DNA of 64,000 nt from CAWBOV01 sp963790525 (GCA_963790525.1 CAWBOV010000006.1:434001-498000); one strand, 5' to 3'; numbered from the stretch's first letter, positions 27,849 through 37,190 are shown. Numbers and translations are program-made. Notes: generated from the sequence alone by a model not told the origin.

Positions 27849-28118
27849 GAGCCCCGACGAGCTGCGCATCGATTTGGATCCGCAGCCGGGCACCGGTTTT
27901 GGGGAGGCTCAGCGTGTCGCGGCGATCGTGCACGAGACCCTGGACGAACTCGGCGCCGTCGGGTGGCCGAAGACGTCCGGCTCGCGGGGCATCCACATCG
28001 ACGTCCGCATCCGCCCCGACCACGGTTTCCGCGAGGTGCGCCGCGCCGCGCAGGCCTTCGCCCGGGAGATCGAGCGCCGCGCGCCGGCGCTGGTGACTCA
28101 CCATCGCGACGATGCCCG
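27849..28118 (+). pseudogene. Decayed internal fragment of the LigD-type polymerase gene
   Basis: Bases 27849-28097 align without gaps to 26680-26928 of the intact gene, with five mismatches in 249 bp. The next 21 bp match 27095-27115 of the intact gene, so the copy has lost the 166 bp between. It encodes residues 129-211 and then a scrap; catalytic DLDP is kept, but there is no start region and no C-terminus. It makes a long chimaeric open frame with the downstream secreted protein, which is why that gene's start is easily misplaced. Together with its flanks (27815-28383) this stretch has no other gene. Confidence 0.85.
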
Positions 28119-28383
28119 CGGCTCGACTGCACCAGATCGCCGACCAGGCGCACGTCGGACCGGGGTTGCAGTCTCCGTCCCGGAGTGGTTGCGGCGCACG
28201 TCGGCACTGTTGAAGTGCTCGAGCGGGTCGGACCCCGGGGCGGTTCATGAATCGGTTGCACGTCATTTGTCGCTTGGAACGCTCCAGTTCCCCGTCCATT
28301 CACCGGTATCCGGTTGGCTTCCGCTTGGGTCCGCCGAGCCTTCTGCGGAGCTCACACGATTCGTAGAGTTGGGTGGTATCCCA

Positions 28384-31300
28384 GTGCGCACAAAGCGTGT
28401 CGGTGCTCGCGGCGCCGTGGCAGTTCTGACTGCGTCAGTGGCCATGGCCATCCTGCCCGGGCTGCCCGCGCCGGCGGCTGACGCGACCAGCGGCGCCGCC
28501 AATCTCGTCGTGACTGAGATCGCCTATGGCGGGTTGGCGTCCGGCGCCCACGCCTACCCCGGTGATGCTGGTGACGGCGAGTACGTCGAGCTGACCAACA
28601 TCGGCGACCAGGCCCAGGATGTGAGTGGCTGGTACTTCGACACCTCGGCGAGCACCACGATCACAACCCCGTCTCCGACCGCTGGCACCTCGCTTGCGGG
28701 TCTTGCGAACGGTTCGGGGACGAACACGGTGATTCAACCGGGCGAGTCGGTGATCATCACGGATCTCACACCGGCCGACTTCCGCACCGAATGGGGAGTG
28801 AAGTCCGCGGTCAAGGTGGTCAACGACGGAACGGCCACGTTGAAGAGCTCGGGCAGCGTCTACATCTCGAACGGCACCACGGTCTTGGACGGGATCTCCT
28901 ACAACCTGAGCGCTGCGGGCAAGGGAAAGTCCGCGTTCGTGTCCTCGACGCATGTGGCCGACCAGCAGAACCCGGCCGGCTCAACGTTCTCGTCCCTGCC
29001 GTCGAACGGCTGGACGCTGTCGACTGCGGCTGACTCCGAGGGTTCATGGACCTCCGCCGCCGGCTCGGTCGGCTCGCCCGCCGCGTCCACCCTCGGCACC
29101 TCCACCCCTACCAGCGTGCGCACGACGGCTGTGGCGGTCTCAGGTGGTGGCAACCGAACGGCCACCGTCGGTACGGCGTTCTCGTTCACCGGTCTCAGCG
29201 CATCCGGTGGCACCGGGTCCTACACCTGGAGCGCGCCAGCGCTCGCCGGCACCGGCCTGAGCATCAATCCGTCGACCGGCGCTATCACTGGTACGCCGAC
29301 CTCGCCCGGAACCATCAACGTGACCGCGACGGCTACTGATACGGCCGGCGCATCCGGCGGCGCGACCTTCACCATCACGGTCAGCTCTGGCATCGACCCG
29401 AACTGGGCGAACATCGCGATCAACGAGATCACCTCGGACAACAGCGACAACACCGAACTCACCTCCGCGCTGCCGCCAGCGCTCTACAGCGCGCTCAACA
29501 CCTCGCCCAACTCCGCGAGCGACCTCATCGAGCTCTACAACAAGGGCACGCAGGCAGTCGACATCACCGGCTGGAAGCAGGCCGACAGCCATGGGGCGGC
29601 AAGCGCCACTGTGTTCTCGGGCCGGGTCTTCGACCTCGGCGGCAACAAGATCACCAGCCTTCCGGCGCACGGCTACGGCGTATTCCAGTCGGGGCAGGGT
29701 CTCGGCAGCGGCGGTGACGCCGTGCAGGTCTATCTGCCTGACGGCACGCTCGTGGACTCCGTCACCTACGGCGCCGGCCAGGCCGGCTACGACGAGAGCA
29801 TCGACCCGAGCAATGCGGGCCCGACCGGCGCTGAGGTGTACCACGCACTCGCGCGCTGCCCGGATGGCGCAGGCGCGGCCAACACCAACTCGGACGACGC
29901 GACGACCTCGTGGTACAGCGTCAAGGTGGCCTCGTTCGGCTCGTCGAACAATTCGTCCTGCGACGACAGCACGGACCCGACCGACGCCGTGAAGTACTTC
30001 AACGAACAGCCGCCGACCGGCCTGCCCGGCAACTGCACGCCCAGCCAGCCGACGGGAAGCAACAGCGTTGCCGTGCCCGACGCTGTGCCGTGGCCCACCA
30101 GCGATGCCGTGGTGACCGTGGACAACCAGTGCGAGTTCGTCACCGCGCAGGACCCGACCGGCAACGACATGAGCTCGCTGGTCTTCAGCGCGGACGGCAG
30201 CGTGCTGTGGGGCGCGCAGAACAAGAACCACGTCTGGAAGCTGGTCAAGGATCCGGGCACGGGCAAGTTCCTGCCTGCCACCGACAGCGACTGGGGCAAC
30301 GGCAAGGCGGTCACCTTCACCGGCACCGACCCCACCGCCAGCCAACCTGACGACGAGGGCCTCACGGTCGGCGGCAACGGAGACCTCTTCGTCACCTCCG
30401 AGCGCGACAACTCCAACAGCAACGTGTCCAAGGACGAAGTGCTGGAGTACAACCCGGCGGCGACCGGCACCACGCTCGCGCCGGTGCAGCAGTGGGACCT
30501 CACCTCCGAGTTCGTTCCGTCGGTGATCGCCGCAACCGGCGAGGACGCCAACCTCGGATTCGAAGGCGTCACGTATGTGCCGGACTCCTTCCTGACCGCC
30601 CATGGTTTCCACGACCAGCACCTGGAGAAGACGTACGACCCGGCGGACTACGCATTGCATGGTTCGGGTCTCTACTTCCTCGGCTTCGAGAAGAACGGTC
30701 ACGTCTACGCCTACGCGTTGAATTCGGACGGCTCCTATCAGCGGGTCGCCGACATCGAGACCGGGATCGACGGCACCAGCGCGATCGCCGACCTGCAGTT
30801 CAACGCAGACGACCAGGGAATCTGGCTCGACTGCGACAACGACTGCGGCGTCGTCGACAGCCTGATGCGCATCGATGCCAGCGGTAACTTCACCCGCGTG
30901 GTCAGTTACAACCGGCCGGCCGGCCTGCCCGACGACAATCTCGAGGGCTTCGCCATCGCACCGGCTTCGACCGCGACGAATGGCGAGCGCGAGGTGGTGT
31001 GGTCCGACGATGGCATCTACGGCGAGGGCAACGCGTGGAACAGTGACCACACCACGAACGCACCGTCGCGCGGCTGGGGCCACGCGCTCTACTCCGGCAC
31101 TCTCCCCGTCGCGGCAGCGTCGACGATCAGTGTCTCGGCCGACACCAACCCCGCGGTGACCGGTCAGGCAGTCAACCTCACAGCCGCCGTGTCCGGACCG
31201 AGCGGCGCCGCGACAGCGCCGAGCGGCACGGTCGAGTTCGCCTCGGACGGCACTGTCCTGCCGGGCTGCGGTTCGGTCGTGCTGACCGCCGGCCAGGCCA

Positions 31301-32733
31301 CCTGCTCGGCGAACCAGGGCGACGGGTTCGTCCCGGGCGAGCACCACATCGTGGTGACCTACTCCGGCGACGACTCGTTCGTCCCGTCTGACAACTCAGG
31401 ATCACCATTGGTGGAGCAGGTCGACCAGGCCTCGACCAGTACAGCGTTGTCGGAAGACAACGACCCGGTCGTGACCGGGCAGCAGGTGATCTTCACGGCG
31501 GACGTGACGGTCAACGCGCCCGGTTCGACGGCAGCGGCGCTCCCAGGTGGCACCGTCGACTTCCAGGTCGATGGCAACGATCTAGCCAGCTGCTCGGCCG
31601 TGCCCGTCGACGAGACCGGCACCGCGACCTGCACGTCGGCGGGGTTCACACCGTCGACCCTGACGATCACGGCGACGTACTCCGGTGACGACAGCTTCCT
31701 GGGCTCGAGCGCCCCGAGCATCACCGAGACGGTCACCCAGGACGCGACAGTGACCAACGTGACGGCGAGCGCCAACCCGCCGGTCAACGGTCAGGCAGTG
31801 ACCTACACCGCGACCGTCGCCCCGGTCGGTCCCGGCAGCGGTACGCCCACCGGCACGGTCACCTTCACCGTGACCGGCCCGAAGAAGCCCGTGCTGACCT
31901 GTACCGGCGGCAACACGGCGACCCTGTCCGGTGGCTCGGCAACCTGCATGATCCCGGCGAGCAAGCTGACCGCCGGAGCCACCTACTCCGTAGCGGTCGC
32001 CTACTCCGGTGATTCCGGCTTCTCGGCGTCGAACGGATCGGGCCAGCAGACCATCGCCCAAGGCGCGACCGGCGTGACGCTCACGGCAAATGCCAACCCG
32101 TCTGCGTCCGGCGCGGCCGTCACCATCCAGGCATCCGTGGCGGCGACATCGCCGGCGAACGGGACGCCTACCGGCACCGTGACGTTCGGGATCACCGGAG
32201 CGGACAACTCGGTGGCGACGTGCAAGAACGCGGACACCGTCAAGCTGTCCGGGGGCAACGCCCGTTGCGTCCTTGCCGCCGGCTCCCTCGTCGCCGGTAG
32301 CGGCCCGTACACGATCACCGCGAGCTACTCCGGCAGCACCGCGTTCACGCCGTCGTCCGGTTCGCTGACCCAGAAACTGACGAAGGCACAGACCTCGTTG
32401 AAGCTGCAGCAGTCCTCGGGCCGTTCGCCCGCCGGCCAGCCAGTCACCTTCACCGCGACGGTGAAGCCGACGCCGGCCAGTCGAGTCCCGCTGGGCGGTT
32501 CGGTGGCCTTTTCCGTGACCGGCGCCGGCGGCGACACCGTCGAATGCGACGGCTCCGGCGGTGGGTCCACCACCCGGTCAGGCGGCGGCGACTACGTCGG
32601 GACCTGCACAGTGCCAGCGGGCGTCCTTCAGATGAGCGACGGTCCCTATCAGATCACGGCCTCCTACTCGGGCGACGCGAACGACACCGCGAGCACGGCC
32701 TCCCTCACACACGTGGTGACGAAGGCTCGTTAG
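28384..32733 (+). CDS. Large secreted protein: lamin-tail domains, phytase-like propeller and Ig-like repeats
   Basis: From the GTG at 28384 the product is 1449 residues with a Sec signal peptide (basic start, hydrophobic AVAVLTASVAMAILPG, cleavage near residue 32-36). Domains in order: lamin-tail domain about 38-165; a putative Ig (He_PIG-like) domain about 242-335; a second lamin-tail domain about 340-525; a phytase-esterase-like propeller about 540-905 (DEGLTVGGNGDLFVTSERD, LGFEGVTYVPD, DDNLEGFAIAP); then five Ig-like repeats of about 105-115 residues, each ending in a YSGD-type strand. There is no LPXTG or membrane anchor. Lamin-tail plus propeller proteins are often secreted nucleases or esterases, but no nuclease motif is visible here. 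The open frame extends upstream into the decayed polymerase copy, which I reject as coding. Confidence 0.8.
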   Translation: MRTKRVGARGAVAVLTASVAMAILPGLPAPAADATSGAANLVVTEIAYGGLASGAHAYPGDAGDGEYVELTNIGDQAQDVSGWYFDTSASTTITTPSPTAGTSLAGLANGSGTNTVIQPGESVIITDLTPADFRTEWGVKSAVKVVNDGTATLKSSGSVYISNGTTVLDGISYNLSAAGKGKSAFVSSTHVADQQNPAGSTFSSLPSNGWTLSTAADSEGSWTSAAGSVGSPAASTLGTSTPTSVRTTAVAVSGGGNRTATVGTAFSFTGLSASGGTGSYTWSAPALAGTGLSINPSTGAITGTPTSPGTINVTATATDTAGASGGATFTITVSSGIDPNWANIAINEITSDNSDNTELTSALPPALYSALNTSPNSASDLIELYNKGTQAVDITGWKQADSHGAASATVFSGRVFDLGGNKITSLPAHGYGVFQSGQGLGSGGDAVQVYLPDGTLVDSVTYGAGQAGYDESIDPSNAGPTGAEVYHALARCPDGAGAANTNSDDATTSWYSVKVASFGSSNNSSCDDSTDPTDAVKYFNEQPPTGLPGNCTPSQPTGSNSVAVPDAVPWPTSDAVVTVDNQCEFVTAQDPTGNDMSSLVFSADGSVLWGAQNKNHVWKLVKDPGTGKFLPATDSDWGNGKAVTFTGTDPTASQPDDEGLTVGGNGDLFVTSERDNSNSNVSKDEVLEYNPAATGTTLAPVQQWDLTSEFVPSVIAATGEDANLGFEGVTYVPDSFLTAHGFHDQHLEKTYDPADYALHGSGLYFLGFEKNGHVYAYALNSDGSYQRVADIETGIDGTSAIADLQFNADDQGIWLDCDNDCGVVDSLMRIDASGNFTRVVSYNRPAGLPDDNLEGFAIAPASTATNGEREVVWSDDGIYGEGNAWNSDHTTNAPSRGWGHALYSGTLPVAAASTISVSADTNPAVTGQAVNLTAAVSGPSGAATAPSGTVEFASDGTVLPGCGSVVLTAGQATCSANQGDGFVPGEHHIVVTYSGDDSFVPSDNSGSPLVEQVDQASTSTALSEDNDPVVTGQQVIFTADVTVNAPGSTAAALPGGTVDFQVDGNDLASCSAVPVDETGTATCTSAGFTPSTLTITATYSGDDSFLGSSAPSITETVTQDATVTNVTASANPPVNGQAVTYTATVAPVGPGSGTPTGTVTFTVTGPKKPVLTCTGGNTATLSGGSATCMIPASKLTAGATYSVAVAYSGDSGFSASNGSGQQTIAQGATGVTLTANANPSASGAAVTIQASVAATSPANGTPTGTVTFGITGADNSVATCKNADTVKLSGGNARCVLAAGSLVAGSGPYTITASYSGSTAFTPSSGSLTQKLTKAQTSLKLQQSSGRSPAGQPVTFTATVKPTPASRVPLGGSVAFSVTGAGGDTVECDGSGGGSTTRSGGGDYVGTCTVPAGVLQMSDGPYQITASYSGDANDTASTASLTHVVTKAR

Positions 32734-32927
32734 TCAGCCGGCGCCCGTTGGGTTGAGCCCGGCCACCGAGCGCTCACCAAGGCTGGCCTCGAACGCCTGA
32801 GCGCTGCAGGTGCCCTGCTCGACAGCCAGCGTGCCGCCTCACCGCCCGCTGAATGTGAAGTCCTCCACGTGGTGACCGAACGGGTGCGCCGCTGTGCAGG
32901 ACACGGATGAGCGGCCGCCCGGGCGGG

Positions 32928-33548
32928 TCAGTAGAGGCCTTTGGAGTAGTTGTCTGCTAGGTAGTACTCATCGAGCTCGGCGATGGTCCGCCCGTCCGGT
33001 TCGACGTCGTGGGCGATGACGGCTCGGCGCTCCACTGCGTCTGGGTGCCAGGTTTGCGGCTGCCAGAGTCCGCTGCGCAGGATGGCTTTCGAGCAGTGAA
33101 AAAACACTTCCTCGATGTCGACCACCAAGACGAGAGCGGCCGGCTTGCCGTTGACCGCAAGCCGCTCGCCGAGTTCATCATCGATGACTAGGCGTGCGCC
33201 TCCGTTGATGCGGAGTGTGTCGCCGCGGCCGGGAATGACGAACTCGATGCCGACATGGGGGTTGGCGAGAATATTGCGATATCCATCGGCCCTGCGGTTG
33301 CCGGGTCGCTCGCCGAGAGCGATCGTGCTGTCGTCGATGACATGAACGAGCGAGCCGGCTGGGTCGCCCTTCGGACTCGCATCGCAGCGACCCTCGGCAT
33401 CAGCGGTGGCCACTACACAGAATGGACTCGCCTGGAGCCATCGTCGATCGATATCGAGGAGGCGGTTGCGTACCTTGGCCGCGGCGCGTTCGCCCGGTGA
33501 TCCAAGCAACTCGACGAGCTCGTCGACGGACGAGATCTCACGTCTCAT
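32928..33548 (-). CDS. Pyridoxamine-5'-phosphate-oxidase-fold FMN protein (MSMEG_1061 type)
   Basis: A 206-residue split-barrel flavoprotein. Motifs ASPFCVVATADAEGRCDASPKGDPAG at the N-terminal strand pair, ADGYRNILANPHVGIEFVIPGRG and the LRINGGARLV strand are typical of the PPOX superfamily subgroup often called MSMEG_1061. The reaction is unknown; many such proteins bind FMN, F420 or heme. The ATG at 33548 matches the domain start. It converges with the secreted protein gene across a 194-bp gap that holds a CCGCCCGGGCGG palindrome but no gene. Confidence 0.85.
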   Translation of the reverse strand: MRREISSVDELVELLGSPGERAAAKVRNRLLDIDRRWLQASPFCVVATADAEGRCDASPKGDPAGSLVHVIDDSTIALGERPGNRRADGYRNILANPHVGIEFVIPGRGDTLRINGGARLVIDDELGERLAVNGKPAALVLVVDIEEVFFHCSKAILRSGLWQPQTWHPDAVERRAVIAHDVEPDGRTIAELDEYYLADNYSKGLY

Positions 33549-33750
33549 GCGGCTCACCCTACGAGGTGATCCCGGATCCTGGAATGAACGGTCTTTACCG
33601 ACGGTGCCGCGTACGCGAACCACGAGGAAATCTCGCATACCGGAGCGTTGCGGTCGGCGGGAAGCGCGACGCCGAACCGCGGGCTCGTGCAACGAGTCCC
33701 ATGAGACATCCCGTCCAGATCGACGGATCTTGCGCTTCGCCACACGCGAA

Positions 33751-33770
33751 TCGCGTTCAGCTGAACGCGA
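33751..33770 (+). promoter_or_regulatory. 20-bp perfect palindrome, candidate operator
   Basis: TCGCGTTCAGCTGAACGCGA is its own reverse complement. It lies 172 bp before the start of the solute-binding protein gene and shares the TTCAG/CTGAA half-sites with a second inverted repeat 25 bp downstream. RpiR-family regulators bind such dyads, and one is encoded in the operon. Confidence 0.6.
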
Positions 33771-33795
33771 GGGTCGACTGTTCGCGCAGAGGGAT

Positions 33796-33813
33796 CTGAA
33801 TCACAGTATTCAG
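33796..33813 (+). promoter_or_regulatory. Second inverted repeat, candidate operator
   Basis: CTGAAT and ATTCAG are perfect inverted six-mers separated by six bases. The CTGAA/TTCAG halves recur from the palindrome upstream, with opposite half-site order, which suggests two binding sites for one dimeric regulator. Confidence 0.55.
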
Positions 33814-33942
33814 CCGACAAGGGTGTTGCATGCTCTGCTGCATCCACTTACGCTCTATAGATCCATTCAACGATGCGAGTCGACGGTGTGGTCGCCAGCG
33901 GCATCGATGCGGTCGGCAAGACACGATTGACAGGGAGTCGGC

Positions 33943-34887
33943 ATGACGCGTACTTCGATGAGGATCGCCGCCCTGACGGTGGTACTCGCACTCGGCACCG
34001 GAACACTGGCCGCGTGTAGTTCCAGCAAGTCCAGCGGGACCTCCCAGAGCACGACGGGCGGCAGCGCCACGAACTCGGCGGACAGCTCGCTGCACGGGCT
34101 GCTCCCAGCCGCGATCCAGAGCTCCGGAGTCGTCAAGCTGGCGACCGACGCCGAATACCCGCCATGCGAGACGCTGGATGCCAACAAGAACATGGTCGGC
34201 TACGAGCCCGATCTCTGGAACGCCATGGCCGCCAAGCTCGGCGTCAAGATCGAGGCCACCTCGATCACCTTCGACAGCCTGATCCCGGGTGTGCAGAGCG
34301 GCCGGTACGACATGGCGATGGAGTGCATCTCCGACAACCTCGACCGCGAGAAGCAGGTCACCTTCGTCGACAACGCCTACGCGACGGGCGCTGTGTACAT
34401 GCTCGATACCAACACGTCGATCACTACCGATCCGCTGACCCTCTGCGGCCTCAAGACCGCGACCCAGCAGGGTCTGGACCTCGCCGAACAGATCACGTCG
34501 ACCATCGACCCGCACTGCACGAAGAACGGCAAGAAGCCGGTCGAGGTCCAGAAGTTCCCGTCCGCGAACGCGGCCCTGCTGGCGCTGTACTCCGGCCGCG
34601 TCGACTTCGTCCTGAACGACTACGCCGCGGCTGAGGCACTGCAGAAGGCCGCCCCCAAGAAGATCCGGTACGTCACCGACCCGCTGCTGCAGAAGTACTA
34701 CAACGGCATGATCTTCAACCTCAAGTCCACGGAACTGCAGCAGGCGTTCCTCGCTGCGCTCAAGGCGATCATCACCAGCGGCGAGTACGACCAGATCATG
34801 AAGAAGTGGAATCTCCCGGACCTGGAACTGACCACACCGGGCATCAACCTCGCCAAGTCCGACCCGATCTCAACTCCGGCTCCCTGA
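33943..34887 (+). CDS. Polar amino acid/opine-type ABC transporter substrate-binding lipoprotein
   Basis: A 314-residue lipoprotein: signal peptide with lipobox LAAC (lipid cysteine C25), a serine/threonine linker to about residue 50, then a type II periplasmic binding domain (SBP_bac_3) with VKLATDAEYPPCETLD, GYEPDLWNAMAAKLGV and FDSLIPGVQSGRYDM. Family members bind polar amino acids, opines or related small zwitterions. It is first in an operon with its permease and ATPase and, further on, cucumopine-synthase-like proteins, which favours an opine-like ligand (inference). The promoter region upstream carries two palindromes. Confidence 0.9.
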   Translation: MTRTSMRIAALTVVLALGTGTLAACSSSKSSGTSQSTTGGSATNSADSSLHGLLPAAIQSSGVVKLATDAEYPPCETLDANKNMVGYEPDLWNAMAAKLGVKIEATSITFDSLIPGVQSGRYDMAMECISDNLDREKQVTFVDNAYATGAVYMLDTNTSITTDPLTLCGLKTATQQGLDLAEQITSTIDPHCTKNGKKPVEVQKFPSANAALLALYSGRVDFVLNDYAAAEALQKAAPKKIRYVTDPLLQKYYNGMIFNLKSTELQQAFLAALKAIITSGEYDQIMKKWNLPDLELTTPGINLAKSDPISTPAP

Positions 34888-34907
34888 GTCGGACGGGGGC
34901 CGACACA

Positions 34908-35855
34908 ATGGCTGTTCGTCAAGGCGGGCGGCAACGCCCGCCGATCGGAGGCAGCGCGGACCTCACATCCGCGCTGATCTCCGGCCTTGCGGTGCGCCGT
35001 CCTCGTCACCTGCTGCGTTGGGTCAGCGCCGCAGCCGCACTCCTCGCCGTCGCCGTCATCATCGACACCCTCGCGGAGAACTCGAACTTCCAGTGGACGG
35101 TGGTTCGTCGCTACCTGTTTGACTCATCCATCCTCGAGGGCCTCGTCCGCACCATCTGGCTGACGATCGTGTCGATGGTGATCGGTGTGGTCCTCGGCGT
35201 AGCGCTGGCGCTGATGCGGATGTCGCGCAACCCCTTCGTCTCCGGAGCGAGCCGGCTCTACATCTGGTTCTTCCGTGGAACACCGGTGCTTGTGCAACTT
35301 GTCTTCTGGTACAACCTCGCCGCACTGTTCCCGACGCTGTCGTTCGGCCTCCCGTTCGGCGGCCCGACGTTCGTCTCGGGTTCGGCGAACAGCATCATCA
35401 CGCCCTACACGGCTGCGCTGCTCGGGCTCGGTCTGAACGAGGCGGCCTACATGGCCGAGATCGTCCGCGGCGGTGTGCAGTCGGTGGACGCCGGACAGCT
35501 GGAGGCGGCGCGAGCTCTGGCGATGAGATTCAGCCAGGTCGCTCGCAAGATCCTGCTGCCCCAGGCGATGCGGGTCATCATTCCGCCCACGGGCAACGAG
35601 TTCATCGGAATGTTGAAGACGACGTCGCTCGTAAGCGTGATAGCGCTGTCGGACCTGCTCTACTCCGCCCAGTCGATCTACGCGCGGAACTTCGAGACGA
35701 TCCCGTTGCTCATCGTCGTCAGTCTCTGGTACCTGGCCCTCACCAGTGTCCTCACGGTCGGACAGAGCTTCCTGGAGCGGCGGTTCTCACGCGGCGTCAA
35801 CCTACCCACCCGGCGCGCGCCCCGCCGGCGAGCCGCAGCGGTGAGCTCGTCATGA
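34908..35855 (+). CDS. Polar amino acid-type ABC transporter permease
   Basis: A 315-residue inner-membrane permease of the HisM/GlnP type. After an unusual cytoplasmic leader of about 35 residues there are five to six helices; the ATPase-docking EAA loop is EAARALAMRFSQVARKILLPQAM near residues 205-225, and NEAAYMAEIVRGGVQSV just before it is typical. Only one permease gene is present, so it probably works as a homodimer. The stop overlaps the ATPase start (ATGA), ensuring equal synthesis. Confidence 0.92.
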   Translation: MAVRQGGRQRPPIGGSADLTSALISGLAVRRPRHLLRWVSAAAALLAVAVIIDTLAENSNFQWTVVRRYLFDSSILEGLVRTIWLTIVSMVIGVVLGVALALMRMSRNPFVSGASRLYIWFFRGTPVLVQLVFWYNLAALFPTLSFGLPFGGPTFVSGSANSIITPYTAALLGLGLNEAAYMAEIVRGGVQSVDAGQLEAARALAMRFSQVARKILLPQAMRVIIPPTGNEFIGMLKTTSLVSVIALSDLLYSAQSIYARNFETIPLLIVVSLWYLALTSVLTVGQSFLERRFSRGVNLPTRRAPRRRAAAVSSS

Positions 35856-36619
35856 CCGGGCGCCTCATGGTCGACGCGACTGGCGTGCGCAAGTCCTTCG
35901 GATCGGTCGAGGTGCTGTCCGGCGTCGACCTGGCCGTCGCGGAAGGATCGGTGGCATGCCTCATCGGCCCGTCCGGATCGGGCAAGTCGACGTTCCTGCG
36001 GTGCATCAACCACCTGGAGCCCATCGACGGCGGAGCCATCGTCGTCGACGGCGCGCTGGTGGGGCACAGAGTGAACGGTGATCACCTCGTCGAACTGCGC
36101 GAGCACCACGTCGCGCGCAACCGGATGAGCATCGGCATGGTCTTCCAACGTTTCAACCTGTTCGCCCACATGACTGCTCTGGAGAACGTCATGTGTGCAC
36201 CGATCACCGTTCGTGGCATACGGCGACGCGACGCGCGGGCCCGAGCCGGCGAGCTGCTGGAGCGCGTCGGGCTCAGCGACCGAAGCGCGCACTACCCCGC
36301 ACAGCTCTCCGGCGGGCAGCAACAGCGCGTGGCGATCGCTCGGGCGCTGGCCATGGACCCGAAGCTGATGCTGTTCGACGAGCCGACGAGCGCCTTGGAC
36401 CCCGAGCTGGTCGGTGAAGTGCTCGCCGTGATGCGTGACCTCGCGCAGTCCGGCATGACCATGGTCGTCGTCACGCACGAGATCGCCTTCGCCCGCGAGA
36501 TCGCTACGACGATCTCCTTCATGGATCGTGGCGTGATCGTCGAGCACGGGACTCCGACCGAGGTGCTCGACCAGACCCGCAACGCCCGGACCCGCGGCTT
36601 TCTCGACGCCGTGCTCTGA
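35852..36619 (+). CDS. Polar amino acid-type ABC transporter ATP-binding protein
   Basis: A 255-residue ABC ATPase. Walker A is GPSGSGKST (residues 39-47), the Q-loop is VFQRFNLF, the signature is LSGGQQQR, Walker B ends MLFDEPTSALDPE, and the H-loop is VVTHE. The highest similarity in layout is to GlnQ/OccP/HisP. It powers uptake with the preceding binding protein and permease. The start overlaps the permease stop by four bases. A 55-bp gap with an AAAGGA ribosome site separates it from the helical-bundle gene. Confidence 0.94.
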   Translation: MTGRLMVDATGVRKSFGSVEVLSGVDLAVAEGSVACLIGPSGSGKSTFLRCINHLEPIDGGAIVVDGALVGHRVNGDHLVELREHHVARNRMSIGMVFQRFNLFAHMTALENVMCAPITVRGIRRRDARARAGELLERVGLSDRSAHYPAQLSGGQQQRVAIARALAMDPKLMLFDEPTSALDPELVGEVLAVMRDLAQSGMTMVVVTHEIAFAREIATTISFMDRGVIVEHGTPTEVLDQTRNARTRGFLDAVL

Positions 36620-36674
36620 ACCACCACCACCCGCGCGCCCGACCCGGGCACGCATTGTCGACGAAAGGATCACG

Positions 36675-37160
36675 ATGTCCGCAGTGGACGACATGATTGC
36701 GACGCTCGAGAGCGAGCGTGAGGCGATCTGGCTGACCATCCCTGACGAGGTGGCCGCACTGGGCCGCGGCGAGGTGCCACGCGGCACCGGCGCCAGGGGG
36801 CAGTACCTGAGCACCTTGATGTTCGCCGAAGGCGAGGCCAGGACTCTCGCCGACGAGATGCTCTGGGGGCTGCTGCAGGTCGCCGAGAAGGAGTCGTCCG
36901 ATCTGGCTACCCTGCAGTCGATCATCGCCGAGATCATCGGCTACAAGGCCGACTTCTTCGACTTCGTCGGGCTGCCCCACGCGGCTGCGGTGATTCACCG
37001 GTACGTCGAGGTCGCGTGCGCCGTCGAGACCCTGGCCGACCTGCGCCGGCTCACCTCCGCGGCGATCTCCTACGCGAACCGGCTGCACATGACGGTCGAC
37101 GCGGTGTACCCATGGGCCCTCGGCAACGCCTTTCCGCGCAAGGACCGCGCGGCCGTCTGA
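36675..37160 (+). CDS. Cucumopine synthase C-terminal helical-bundle domain protein
   Basis: A 161-residue all-helical cytoplasmic protein. The sequence marks EAIWLTIPDEV, the GARGQYLSTLMFAEGEAR segment and the C-terminal SYANRLHMTVDAVYPWALG are those I associate with the helical bundle that forms the C-terminal half of cucumopine synthase (an opine enzyme condensing histidine with 2-oxoglutarate by a Pictet-Spengler reaction). Here the bundle is a separate gene directly before a cyclophilin-like protein, so the two may be subunits of one enzyme. This family call is from memory of motifs, without a search. A good AAAGGA precedes the ATG. Confidence 0.6.
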   Translation: MSAVDDMIATLESEREAIWLTIPDEVAALGRGEVPRGTGARGQYLSTLMFAEGEARTLADEMLWGLLQVAEKESSDLATLQSIIAEIIGYKADFFDFVGLPHAAAVIHRYVEVACAVETLADLRRLTSAAISYANRLHMTVDAVYPWALGNAFPRKDRAAV

Positions 37161-37190
37161 TCGTTCGTCACGTCTACGAAAGGTTCCACC

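Larger units (their letters stand above)
33549..33942 (+). other. Regulatory intergenic region before the opine-type ABC operon
   Basis: No gene is seen in these 394 bases. They hold two striking palindromes (annotated separately), an A/T-richer stretch, and TATAGA at 33856-33861 as a possible -10 element; I see no convincing -35 partner. The region most likely contains the promoter of the downstream eight-gene operon. Confidence 0.5.

Noticed and set aside
27823..28383. In-frame 5' extension of the large secreted protein (1636-codon open frame)
   Set aside because: The first part is the decayed polymerase copy, and a proper signal peptide starts at the GTG at 28384. The extension is open by chance in GC-rich DNA.
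29140..31347. 735-codon open frame on the minus strand inside the secreted protein gene
   Set aside because: It mirrors the codon positions of the real gene, has low-complexity arginine/valine/glycine composition and no recognisable motif. High GC content makes long antisense frames common.
32734..32927. Possible MarR-like remnant between the secreted protein and the PPOX gene
   Set aside because: A short plus-strand stretch reads ALTKAGLERLSAAGALLDS, similar to a MarR wing region, but it is too short and lacks the rest of the domain.
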